From assembly GCA_026002855.1 (NCBI GenBank), contig BPGD01000001.1:1639972-1703971 (forward strand): a stretch of 64,000 bases of DNA, given 5' to 3'. The notes below the pieces were generated by a model. That model was not told where the DNA came from. It saw only the letters and a program-made list of their open reading frames with translations, and did not search any database. This DNA is from Bryobacteraceae bacterium (GTDB lineage Bacteria > Acidobacteriota > Terriglobia > Bryobacterales > Bryobacteraceae). Numbering within the stretch: the stretch's first letter is position 1; every line of letters starts with the position of its first letter. The translations under genes were made by a program, and so were the position numbers. Below are positions 11,172 through 19,225 of the stretch, one piece after another.

Positions 11172-12656
11172 ATGGAACACCTGCTCTCGCTGATTCTGTG
11201 CGTGCCCCTGGCCGGGCTGCTGGTTCTTTTCTTCCTGCCCTCTGGCAATCCACGGCTGATCAGGCTGTGGGCGAATTTCGTCTTTCTGGCGGGTTTTCTG
11301 GTTTCGCTGCCTCTCTGGTTTCGTTTTGATCCGGCGGGGCCGATGTTCCAGTTCGTGGAAAAGGCACCGTGGATTCCGGCCATTGGCGCCTCGTGGCACC
11401 TGGGCGTGGACGGCTATGCGGCGCTGCTGATCCTGCTGACCACGCTGGTCGGCGCGGTGGCCTGCCTGTGCTCATGGTCGGCGATCAGCGAGCGGCTGAA
11501 GGAATATTACGGACACTTCCTGCTGCTGCAATTCGGGATGCTGGGCGTGTTTGCGGCGCGGGACTTCCTGCTGTTCTTCGTCTTCTGGGAGCTGACGCTG
11601 ATCCCGATGTACTTCATCATCGCCATCTGGGGCGGCGAGAGGCGGCTGTATTCGGCCATCAAGTTCGTGCTGTATACGCTGATCGGGTCGATGTTCCTGC
11701 TGCTCGGCATGCTGGCCTTTTACTGGCAGCACTACGTGCAGTTCCGGACGCTGACCTGGGACCTGAACGAGCTGGTGAAGACGCAGATGCCGCCGGAGCA
11801 TGCGTGGTGGGTGTTCTGGGCGTTCTTCCTGGGCTTCGCGGTGAAGGTGCCGATGTGGCCGCTGCACACGTGGTTGCCGGACGCGCACACGGAGGCGCCG
11901 ACGGCCGGGTCAGTGATCCTGGCGGGCATCCTGCTGAAGATGGGCACGTATGGGTTCATCCGCTTCTCGCTGCCGCTGCTGCCGGAGACGAGCCGGGACC
12001 CGAGGGTGGTCGCCGCCATGGCGGTGCTGTCGATCATCGCCATCATCTACGGGGCGCTGGTGTGCCTGATGCAGACCGACTGGAAGAAGCTGATCGCCTA
12101 CTCGTCGGTGAGCCACATGGGCTTCTGCACGCTGGGCATCTTCGCGCTGAACCAGGCGGGCGTGACGGGCTCGATCATCCAGCAGCTCAACCACGGCATC
12201 TCGACGAGCATGCTGTTCCTGATCGTCGGCGTGGTCTACGAGCGGCGCCACACGCGGCTGATCGCCGAATACGGCGGACTGTTCCGGGTGATGCCGGTGT
12301 TCACGGCGGTGTTCCTGATTGCGGCGCTGAGCTCGATGGGCATGCCGCCGCTGAACGGGTTCATCGGCGAAATCACGATCCTGCGGGGCGCCTACGAGGT
12401 GAGCTTCTGGTGGGCGCTGGCCTGCGGCATCGGCATCGCGCTGGGCGCGGCCTACCTGCTGTGGCTGTTCCAGCGGACCATGCTCGGCGAGCTTGCCAAC
12501 GAGAAGAACCGGGACCTGAAGGACCTGAACTGGCGCGAGGTGGCCTACTTCTCGCCGCTGCTGGCGCTGGTGTTCTGGATTGGCCTGTACCCGGCGCCGT
12601 TTTTCCGGATGCTGGACCGGAACGTGGCGGGGATCCTCGAGATGGTCCAACGGTAA
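11172..12656 (+). CDS. nuoM: NADH-quinone oxidoreductase subunit M (orphan copy)
   Basis: Antiporter-like proton-pumping membrane subunit of respiratory complex I. 494 residues with about 14 hydrophobic segments. The functional charged residues are kept: E140 in FWELTLIPMYF, K225 in KVPMWPLHTWLPDAH, and K256 in the broken-helix region. Unusually, no nuoL, nuoN or nuoK is nearby; it is flanked by ntrX and a transposase-like gene. It could be a second copy serving an alternative complex I or a separated piece of the main operon. Confidence 0.93.
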   Translation: MEHLLSLILCVPLAGLLVLFFLPSGNPRLIRLWANFVFLAGFLVSLPLWFRFDPAGPMFQFVEKAPWIPAIGASWHLGVDGYAALLILLTTLVGAVACLCSWSAISERLKEYYGHFLLLQFGMLGVFAARDFLLFFVFWELTLIPMYFIIAIWGGERRLYSAIKFVLYTLIGSMFLLLGMLAFYWQHYVQFRTLTWDLNELVKTQMPPEHAWWVFWAFFLGFAVKVPMWPLHTWLPDAHTEAPTAGSVILAGILLKMGTYGFIRFSLPLLPETSRDPRVVAAMAVLSIIAIIYGALVCLMQTDWKKLIAYSSVSHMGFCTLGIFALNQAGVTGSIIQQLNHGISTSMLFLIVGVVYERRHTRLIAEYGGLFRVMPVFTAVFLIAALSSMGMPPLNGFIGEITILRGAYEVSFWWALACGIGIALGAAYLLWLFQRTMLGELANEKNRDLKDLNWREVAYFSPLLALVFWIGLYPAPFFRMLDRNVAGILEMVQR

Positions 12657-12741
12657 CGGGCATTTCCGTTTCAAACATTTTCTTAGGTTTTTGTTATTTT
12701 TGGTGAGAGTTCCGTCGCCGGGCGGGCACTATCCGTATGCA

Positions 12742-13416
12742 ATGGATCTGTCTGTCCGGCCGCACCGCGGCCGGCGCTGCTGGCTGGTGATGTTGCGGGG
12801 GGCGGCGTGTCCCGGTCCGGCGCCGAAGGAGCGGGACCGGTACGTGCTGCTCGGGCTGCTGCGCGGGGCGCTACGCGAGGGGCAGGCGCGATGCGAGGGC
12901 TTTTCGCTGGGGCCCGCGGGGCTGGATCTGCTGCTCGAAACGGCCGATCCGGTCCCGCTTCTGGAAGCGCTGCGGCGGGCGGTGACGGCTTACGGGCGTT
13001 ACTGGCGCGCGTGGTACGGGCCGCGGCGGCGTCCGTTCCGGTGGCCGCCGCGGGCGGTGGAGGCGCCGGCCGAGGCGCGGTGGGATCTGCTCGCCTGGAT
13101 CGAGACCGGCCCGGTGCGGGCGGGCCAGGCGGCCGATGCGGCTGCCTGGCGCTGGTCGAGCGCGCCGCTGCATGCCGGAACCGGAAAGGCCTATCTGCCG
13201 GTGGACACGGCAGCGTGGCGGCGCAGGTGGGACGCGGCGCTGTGGCGCGAACGGCTGCGGGAGTCTGCAAGCGACCCGCGGGCGCTGGTTCCGGTGGCGC
13301 GCCTGCTTGCCGGGGCGAAGCCGTTCAGGACCGCGGCGGCGCCGGTGGCGCCGAGCGCGCCGGCGGGGCTGTTTGAGGAGCCGCTTCGATCTGCACGAGC
13401 GGCTGCGGGGCTGTAG
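12742..13416 (+). CDS. REP-associated (IS200-like, Y1) transposase relative with lost active site
   Basis: 224 residues. The fold signature of RAYT/Y1 transposases is recognisable: an N-terminal R-rich strand, a central YVLLGLLRGAL helix, and the closing motif ETGPVRAG followed by WRWSSAPLHAG (family: ELNPVRAG and WPWSSA). The catalytic HUH segment (NHVHLL in relatives) reads AGLDLL here, so both histidines are gone, and the region of the nucleophilic tyrosine is arginine/proline-rich. It therefore cannot be an ordinary transposase; it may be domesticated or decaying. The 3' end overlaps the convergent radical SAM gene by 92 nt. Start ATG chosen because upstream codons belong to the nuoM tail in another frame. 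Confidence 0.6.
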   Translation: MDLSVRPHRGRRCWLVMLRGAACPGPAPKERDRYVLLGLLRGALREGQARCEGFSLGPAGLDLLLETADPVPLLEALRRAVTAYGRYWRAWYGPRRRPFRWPPRAVEAPAEARWDLLAWIETGPVRAGQAADAAAWRWSSAPLHAGTGKAYLPVDTAAWRRRWDAALWRERLRESASDPRALVPVARLLAGAKPFRTAAAPVAPSAPAGLFEEPLRSARAAAGL

Positions 13417-14422
13417 TCCGCCCTTCCAGGAGACGCCCGCCAAAGAGCCGGCGGCCCCAGCGCTCGACCCAGGGCAGCAGCGTGCGCACGGTGCGTCCGT
13501 GCAGCAGCAGGCTGCCGGCGGCGAGCAGCGGGTGCGGGATCACGGTGCAGCAGCGGGCGCAGATGTCGATTTCGCCCGAGCGGCCTTCGGCGTGCAGGCG
13601 CCGCATCTGCTGCATGACGGGGCCATTGAAAATTTCCCTGAGCGTCTGGCGGCGCAGGTTCCCCACCGGAGCGCCGTCGAGCATGTAGCTCTGGCAGCAG
13701 GGATAGACGTCGCCGTTGTGCTTCACGTACATGGCGCCACGCCAGAGGTAGTGGCAGGGATGTTTGCCGCTTCGCGCCGCCGGCTCGGGCCGCAGAAGGT
13801 TGGTTTCGTCGTCCTTGACGCGGATCAGATCGACGCCGGGCACGCGGCTCCAGAAGCGGCGGAAGGCTTCTTCCTCATGACGGTTGCCGTCCATGCGGAC
13901 CATCTGGACGGTGATGGTGAGCCGGGCGCCGCGCTCGTGTTTCATGCGGCAGAAGCGGACGAAGTTGTCGCGGACGCGCTCGAATTTCGCCCCCTTGCGG
14001 TAGTGTTCGAACGTCTCGCGGCTGAAGCCGTCAAAGCTGAGCGTGATGTGGCTGAGGGGCGAGTCGAGCAGGCGGCGCGCGGCCTTCTCGTCAAGCAGCG
14101 TGCCGTTGGTGGAGATCAGCGTCGAGATGCCGTGCTGCTCGCACCAGGCGATGCGGTCGAAGATGCGCGGGTCCAGCAGCGGCTCGCCGAGGCCGATCAG
14201 CATCATGTGCTCGGCGGCGCCGGCGCTCTGGTCCACCAGGCGGCGGAAGACGTCCTCGTCCATGTCCTCCTTGGGCTGCGGATGGGTTTCGCGCGGGCAC
14301 ATCGGGCAATAGATGTTGCACTTTGCGGTCGTCTCGACGATGTATTCGACGGGCAGGGCGCGGACGTCGTGCCTGCGGCGCAGGTAGGACCACAGCAACT
14401 TCCAGCGGTTGCGCGCGCTCAT
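13325..14422 (-). CDS. Radical SAM / SPASM domain protein
   Basis: 365 residues. The [4Fe-4S] radical SAM motif is CNIYCPMC near residue 35, followed by a GLGEPLLDP segment typical of SAM binding. The C-terminal region has extra cysteines (CHYLW, YPCCQSY, CARCC) of a SPASM-type auxiliary cluster. Such proteins modify peptides or small molecules, but no precursor peptide or substrate gene was seen beside it. A TACAAT hexamer lies 20 nt before the ATG. The final 40 residues are proline/alanine-rich and overlap the convergent transposase-like gene. Confidence 0.87.
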   Translation of the reverse strand: MSARNRWKLLWSYLRRRHDVRALPVEYIVETTAKCNIYCPMCPRETHPQPKEDMDEDVFRRLVDQSAGAAEHMMLIGLGEPLLDPRIFDRIAWCEQHGISTLISTNGTLLDEKAARRLLDSPLSHITLSFDGFSRETFEHYRKGAKFERVRDNFVRFCRMKHERGARLTITVQMVRMDGNRHEEEAFRRFWSRVPGVDLIRVKDDETNLLRPEPAARSGKHPCHYLWRGAMYVKHNGDVYPCCQSYMLDGAPVGNLRRQTLREIFNGPVMQQMRRLHAEGRSGEIDICARCCTVIPHPLLAAGSLLLHGRTVRTLLPWVERWGRRLFGGRLLEGRTTAPQPLVQIEAAPQTAPPARSAPPAPPRS

Positions 14423-14478
14423 GGGCGGGCTCGGGTACCTTTATTGTAGCGGCCGTGGCGGGTCGGTCATCAGTGACA

Positions 14479-15909
14479 ATGGTGAACGAGCGGATTCGCT
14501 TGCTGAACAGCGCTCCGGTGCGCCCGGACGGCGAGTTCGTGCTGTACTGGTGCGGGGCGAACCGCCGTGTCGAGTCCAATCACGCGCTGCTGCGGGCGGT
14601 GGAGCTTGGCAACGAGCTCGGACTGCCGGTGCTGGTCTACGAGGGCGTCACCTACTGTTATCCGGACGCCAACGACCGGCTCCATACCTTCCTGCTGGAG
14701 GGCGTGCCGGAGATGGCGCAACGGCTGAAGCGGCTGGGCATCGGGTACTGCTTCTACCTGCGGCGGCGGCGCAGCGACCCGGGAGACATCTTCTTCCGCC
14801 TGGCCGGGCGGGCCGCCTGCGTGGTGGCGGACGACTATCCGGTGTACTTCCCGGCCGGGATGAACGCCACCGTGCCGTCGCGGCTGCCGGTGCGGTACGA
14901 GGCGGTGGACTCTTCCTGCATCGTGCCGATGAACCTGCTGGACCGGCGGGAATACGCGGCCTATACGATCCGCCCGAAGATCCGCCGGTTGCTGGACCGG
15001 TATCTCGTGCCCTGTCCCGAGCCGCGCGTGCGGCGGCGCTGGGAGGGTCCGCCGCCGGAGTTCCACTGCGAGGTTCGCGCCGGCGAGATCCCGGCCCTGG
15101 TCGCCTCCTGTGAGATCGACCACTCGGTGCCGCCGTCGATCTCCTTTCACGGCACGCGCAGCGAGGCCGAGGCGCGTCTCCGGGTGTTTCTGGAAAAGAA
15201 CCTGCGGCGCTACGCGAAAGAGCGCAACCAGCCGGCCGCGCACGCGACATCGCGGCTGAGCCCGTATCTGCACTTCGGGCGCATTTCGTCGCTGGAGGTG
15301 GCGCTGGCGGTACGGGACCACGCGCGCAGGCACGGGCTGATTGCCGATGAGTTTCTGGAAGAGCTGATCGTGCGGCGCGAGCTGGCGTTCAATTTCGCGC
15401 GGCATGCGGCGAACCCGGCCTCGCTTGTGAACCTGCCGGACTGGGCGCGCGCAACGCTGCTGGCGCACGCGAAAGACGCCCGCCAGCCCTGCTACAGCCC
15501 GGCGGAATTCGAGCACGCCTGCACGCATGACGCGCTGTGGAACGCGTGTCAGAAGGAGATGCTGCTGCGCGGAACGATTCACGGCTACTACCGCATGTAC
15601 TGGGGCAAGAAGGTCATCGAGTGGTCGCCGACCTGCCAGGACGCGCTGGAAACGATGATCCGCATTCACAACCGATGGGCGCTGGACGGGCGCGACCCGA
15701 ACACGTACACGAACATCCTGTGGTGCTTCGGCCTGCACGACCGCCCGTGGCAGGAGCGGCCGGTCTTCGGCATGGTCCGCTACATGTCGCTCGAGGGAAT
15801 GCGGCGCAAGACGGACGTCGACGCCTATTTGCGCGAGATCGCGTGGCTGGAACAGACTGGAAGTGATCCATTCGTTTCGCTGGCAGGACCAACATGCGCA
15901 TCACGATGA
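14479..15909 (+). CDS. phr: Class II CPD photolyase
   Basis: Light-driven repair of cyclobutane pyrimidine dimers using FAD. 476 residues. The N-terminal LLNSAPVRPDGEFVLYW is the usual start of class II enzymes and supports the ATG at 14479 over upstream codons. The FAD-binding half contains SRLSPYLHFGRIS, ELIVRRELAFNFA, WGKKVIEWS and the class II signature NTYTNILWCFGLHDRPW followed by FGMVRYMS. The stop overlaps the next gene by 16 nt, so the two are likely co-transcribed. Confidence 0.94.
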   Translation: MVNERIRLLNSAPVRPDGEFVLYWCGANRRVESNHALLRAVELGNELGLPVLVYEGVTYCYPDANDRLHTFLLEGVPEMAQRLKRLGIGYCFYLRRRRSDPGDIFFRLAGRAACVVADDYPVYFPAGMNATVPSRLPVRYEAVDSSCIVPMNLLDRREYAAYTIRPKIRRLLDRYLVPCPEPRVRRRWEGPPPEFHCEVRAGEIPALVASCEIDHSVPPSISFHGTRSEAEARLRVFLEKNLRRYAKERNQPAAHATSRLSPYLHFGRISSLEVALAVRDHARRHGLIADEFLEELIVRRELAFNFARHAANPASLVNLPDWARATLLAHAKDARQPCYSPAEFEHACTHDALWNACQKEMLLRGTIHGYYRMYWGKKVIEWSPTCQDALETMIRIHNRWALDGRDPNTYTNILWCFGLHDRPWQERPVFGMVRYMSLEGMRRKTDVDAYLREIAWLEQTGSDPFVSLAGPTCASR

Positions 15910-16775
15910 CCGGCGCCACCGGCTTCATCGGTTCGCGGATCCGCGCCGAGCTGGAAGCCGGGGGCCATGAACTGCGTCTCATCAGCCGGAAGGCGCGGCC
16001 CGGGTTTTTCTCGTGGCCGTCGCTGGACACGCTGCCGCCGGTGGAGGCCCTGGCCGGGGCCGACGCGGTCATCCATCTGGCGGGTGAACCGGTGGCACAG
16101 CGGTGGACGCCGGAAGTGAAGCGCCGTATTCGCGAGAGCCGCGTGCTGGGCACATCCCGGCTGGTGGAGGCGCTGGAGCGCGCCGATCCTCGCCCTGCCG
16201 TGCTCGTGTGCGCCTCGGCCACGGGATATTACGGCGACCGGGGAGAAGAGGTTCTGGACGAGACGTCACCGCCGGGGCAGGGCTTTCTGGCCGAGACATG
16301 CGTCGAATGGGAAGAAGCTGCGGCGGCGGCCGAACGTTTGGGGCTGCGGGTGGTGCGGCTGCGGTTCGGCATGGTGCTGGGCCGGGACGGAGGCGCGTTG
16401 AAGAAGATGCTGCCGTGGTTCCGCCTGTGCCTGGGCGGAAAGATCGGCAGCGGGCAGCAGTGGATGCCGTGGGTTCACGTGGACGACGCGGCGGAACTGG
16501 CCGTGTGGGCGCTGAAGGAGGAGGCGGCCGCGGGGGCGTTCAATGCCGTCGCGCCGTATCCGGCGCGGAACGCCGATTTCACCAGGACGCTGGAGGGGCT
16601 GCTGGGACGCCCGGAGCTGTTCACGATCCCGCCGGCGGCGCTGCGGCTGGTGCTGGGGGAAGGAGCGGAGATCGCGCTGTCCAGCCAGCGGGTGCTGCCG
16701 CGGGCAGCGCTGAACGCGGGATTCCGGTTCCGGTATCCGGCCCTGGCGGAGGCGCTGCGGGCTTTGCTATCCTGA
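15894..16775 (+). CDS. TIGR01777 family NAD(P)-binding epimerase (YfcH-like)
   Basis: Extended SDR-type protein of 293 residues. The nucleotide-binding motif TGATGFIGSRI is at residues 6-16; AVIHLAGEPVAQRWT, SATGYYGDRG and WMPWVHVDD are the conserved blocks of the TIGR01777/SDR39U1 family. The reaction is unknown for most members. Overlaps the photolyase gene by 16 nt, and a small ORF follows 7 nt downstream. Confidence 0.92.
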   Translation: MRITMTGATGFIGSRIRAELEAGGHELRLISRKARPGFFSWPSLDTLPPVEALAGADAVIHLAGEPVAQRWTPEVKRRIRESRVLGTSRLVEALERADPRPAVLVCASATGYYGDRGEEVLDETSPPGQGFLAETCVEWEEAAAAAERLGLRVVRLRFGMVLGRDGGALKKMLPWFRLCLGGKIGSGQQWMPWVHVDDAAELAVWALKEEAAAGAFNAVAPYPARNADFTRTLEGLLGRPELFTIPPAALRLVLGEGAEIALSSQRVLPRAALNAGFRFRYPALAEALRALLS

Positions 16776-16782
16776 GGATGTT

Positions 16783-16989
16783 ATGGGGATCCCGAACGTA
16801 CGCCGTTTCCGCATCACCTCGCCGGAGGGCAAGGTGGCGACGCTGATGGCCGTGGTGCCCAAGGGCACGGACATTGACGCCTATCTGGCGGAGGCGACCA
16901 AGCGCTTCGACTGGAAGGCTTGGGAAGAATTGCAGCAGAAGCAGTTCAAGGTCCGCGTCGGCCAGCAGAAGCAGAAGAAAGTCAAGTAG
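16783..16989 (+). CDS. Small basic protein of unknown function
   Basis: 68 residues; not recognised. The N-terminal part could form a short beta structure (VRRFRITSPEGKVATLMAVV), the rest is predicted helical and the C terminus is strongly basic and glutamine-rich (QQKQKKVK). A GAGGA sequence lies in front of the ATG, it follows the epimerase by 7 nt and is closed by an intrinsic terminator, which supports it as a real last gene of the operon. A nucleic-acid-binding role is possible from charge alone. Confidence 0.7.
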   Translation: MGIPNVRRFRITSPEGKVATLMAVVPKGTDIDAYLAEATKRFDWKAWEELQQKQFKVRVGQQKQKKVK

Positions 16990-17013
16990 TTTCTTTCTCC
17001 GGGGTTTCTTCAG

Positions 17014-17041
17014 GGCAGGCGGCTTGGGCCGCCTGCCTTTT
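17014..17041 (+). terminator. Rho-independent terminator of the photolyase operon
   Basis: A perfect 10-bp inverted repeat (17014-17023 and 17028-17037, loop TTGG) is followed by TTTTCCTT, 25 nt after the small ORF stop. The convergent HEAT gene ends at 17048, just beyond it. Confidence 0.88.
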
Positions 17042-17047
17042 CCTTGT

Positions 17048-18334
17048 TTACAAGCGGCCGCGAAGGATGCGGAGGGCGCGGAGCGCTTCGCGGGCGACAG
17101 CGGCGTCTTCGTCCTGGGCCAGCTTTTCGAGAGGAGGGATGGAGTCCTCGCCGCCACTGGAAGCAAGCGCCTGGGCGATGCCGGTCTTTTCATCGCGGGT
17201 AGCGCCCGGGCCGAGCATCCCGTAAAGGGCGGAGCGGACGTTGCGGTCAAGCGCCAGCTCGCTCAGATAGGGCAGGGCGATGCCGCGCCAGGCGCGCTGG
17301 TTCAGGTTGTTGACGAGATAGCCCAGGGGGCTGAAGCTGCCGGTCTCCAGGTTGCCGAGCCGGACACGGGCGAAGGCAATGGCGAGCCGCGCGACGATTT
17401 TTGTCTCCGCGCTCCAGGCCTTTTCCAGCACGGCGGCGTCTTCGGGCTTGCGGATCCGTCCCAGCCCCTCGGCGGCGGCGGCGCGGATCTCCGGGTCCTT
17501 GTCGCCGATCAGGTTGAGGAACAGATTGCGGCTGTCCGGCTGTGCGATCCGGGCCAGCGCAAGCACGGCGGCGCGGCGAACCTTCTGGTTTCGGGGGGAC
17601 TCCAGGACGCGGTGAAGTTGCGGGACCGCTTCGGCCGACCCGAGGAGGCCGGCGGTCTCGATGGCGGCGAGCTGGACTCGCTCGTCGAGATCTCGTACAA
17701 GGAAAGCGACTCGATCGGCAACGCTGCGGTCGCGGATCTTCTGCATCGCGATCAGTGCTTCGAAGATCAGCCGGCTGTCCTTTGAACGGAGGGCGTTGAC
17801 AAGCGCCGGCAAGCCATCGCGCGCGCGAAGGATGCCAAGGGCGCGGGCGGCGTTGGCGCGCGAGTCCATCGAAGAGCCTCCCTCGACCAGACGGGCCAGG
17901 GCCTCAACGACTTCCCGGCGAATGGGGGTGTCCGGATCGACCACGTCTTCATTGGCCGAATCCGACCAGCGGCCGCGGATCAGGTCGCCCGCCTTGCGGA
18001 GAGTGGCCGAGAGGCCGTGGTCCACGTAGCCGGGCAGATAGAAGTTGATGATGCCATCAACGGCGCGGATCTGGATCTCCGGGTCGTTGTCGCGCGTCGC
18101 CTCGACGAGGGGGTCGAGGCTGCGCAGGGTGCCAATCTGGACAATGGCCTTGACCGCCTCGCGGCGGACTTCCACATCGTCGTCCTTGAGGTAGAGCAAG
18201 ATGCGCTCGATGGCGGGCGAGCCCTGGCGGGCCAGCTCGCGCAACTGGCGGATCTTCTGCTTCTGGTCTTCCTGGGCCCAGAGTCCTGCCGCGCCCGCCA
18301 GAGCGGCGAGCAGAAGAACGCCCCAGGGTCTCAT
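17048..18334 (-). CDS. Secreted HEAT-repeat protein
   Basis: 428 residues with an N-terminal signal peptide (MRPWGVLLLAALAGAAGLWAQ). The rest is a string of roughly 30-40-residue HEAT/PBS-lyase-type repeats with motifs such as VRREAVKAIVQIG, SRANAARALGILRA, VRRAAVLALARIA and IRAAAAEGLGRI. Probably a periplasmic scaffold for protein-protein contacts; no enzymatic residues are apparent. Start 18334 was chosen because it begins the signal peptide, 10 nt after the mqnD stop; in-frame upstream codons run inside mqnD. Confidence 0.86.
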   Translation of the reverse strand: MRPWGVLLLAALAGAAGLWAQEDQKQKIRQLRELARQGSPAIERILLYLKDDDVEVRREAVKAIVQIGTLRSLDPLVEATRDNDPEIQIRAVDGIINFYLPGYVDHGLSATLRKAGDLIRGRWSDSANEDVVDPDTPIRREVVEALARLVEGGSSMDSRANAARALGILRARDGLPALVNALRSKDSRLIFEALIAMQKIRDRSVADRVAFLVRDLDERVQLAAIETAGLLGSAEAVPQLHRVLESPRNQKVRRAAVLALARIAQPDSRNLFLNLIGDKDPEIRAAAAEGLGRIRKPEDAAVLEKAWSAETKIVARLAIAFARVRLGNLETGSFSPLGYLVNNLNQRAWRGIALPYLSELALDRNVRSALYGMLGPGATRDEKTGIAQALASSGGEDSIPPLEKLAQDEDAAVAREALRALRILRGRL

Positions 18335-18344
18335 GTCCTTGCGG

Positions 18345-19208
18345 CTAGCGGACAAACTCGACTTCCACGCGGTTCGGGATGACTCCCGCTTCGTAGCCAA
18401 GATCCAGCAGCTTTTGGGCCGCCCTGGGCAGCACGTCGCCGGCGTCCACAGTGTAATGGTTGACGTACATGCCCACGAACTTTTCTGCCAGCGGCGCCTC
18501 CATGTCGCGGGCGAACTGCATGGCGTAGTTGAGGGCCTCCTCGTGGTTGTCAAGCGCGTAGAGGATGCTCTCCCGCATCAGCCGGCAGCATTCGCTGCGG
18601 ATTTCCACAGGCAGATCCCGCCTCAGGGCGTTGGCCCCGAGCGGAAGCGGCAGTTCGTACCTGGATTTGAACCACTTGCCCAGGTCCACGACCTGATGGA
18701 AACCGCCTTTCGAGTAGGTGAGCTGCGCCTCGTGGATGACGACTCCCGCGTCCACGGCGCGGTCTTTCACCGCCTCGAGGATCGTATCAAACGGCATCAC
18801 CACCGCTTCAAAATCCGGCTCAAAGATCTTCAGGGCCAGGTAGGCGGTGGTGAGTTTTCCGGGGACGGCAATGCGCCGGCCTTTCAGATCCTCGGGTGCG
18901 AGCGGCGAGGCGGCCACCACCATCGGGCCATAGCCGTCGCCAACGGAGGAGCCACTGGCCATCAGCAGATATTTGTCGGCGACATACGGGTAGGCGTGGT
19001 AGGAGATGGCCGTCAGTTCATACTCGCCCGCCATGGCCTTCTGGTTCAGTGTTTCAATGTCGCTGAGCACATGGCGGAAGGTGACCAGCCGGCTGCGCAG
19101 CTTCCGGGTGGCCAGCGCGTAAAACATGAACGCATCGTCACTGTCTGGGCTGTGCGCGCAGGTGATTTCCACGGGAGACGATGGCTGCATAAAGCGGGGA
19201 AGTTTCAA
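18345..19208 (-). CDS. mqnD: 1,4-dihydroxy-6-naphthoate synthase-like protein
   Basis: MqnD catalyses the last dedicated step of the futalosine route to menaquinone, converting cyclic dehypoxanthinyl futalosine to 1,4-dihydroxy-6-naphthoate. 287 residues, in the family's range. The conserved AHSPDSDDAFMFYAL block is at about residues 18-32, and the periplasmic-binding-protein-like fold is suggested by GYGPMVVA and GKLTTAYLAL. No other mqn genes are in view. Sits between the hybrid kinase (17 nt) and the HEAT gene (10 nt), so probably part of a minus-strand operon. Confidence 0.85.
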   Translation of the reverse strand: MKLPRFMQPSSPVEITCAHSPDSDDAFMFYALATRKLRSRLVTFRHVLSDIETLNQKAMAGEYELTAISYHAYPYVADKYLLMASGSSVGDGYGPMVVAASPLAPEDLKGRRIAVPGKLTTAYLALKIFEPDFEAVVMPFDTILEAVKDRAVDAGVVIHEAQLTYSKGGFHQVVDLGKWFKSRYELPLPLGANALRRDLPVEIRSECCRLMRESILYALDNHEEALNYAMQFARDMEAPLAEKFVGMYVNHYTVDAGDVLPRAAQKLLDLGYEAGVIPNRVEVEFVR

Positions 19209-19225
19209 TATAGCAAACCCCGCCC

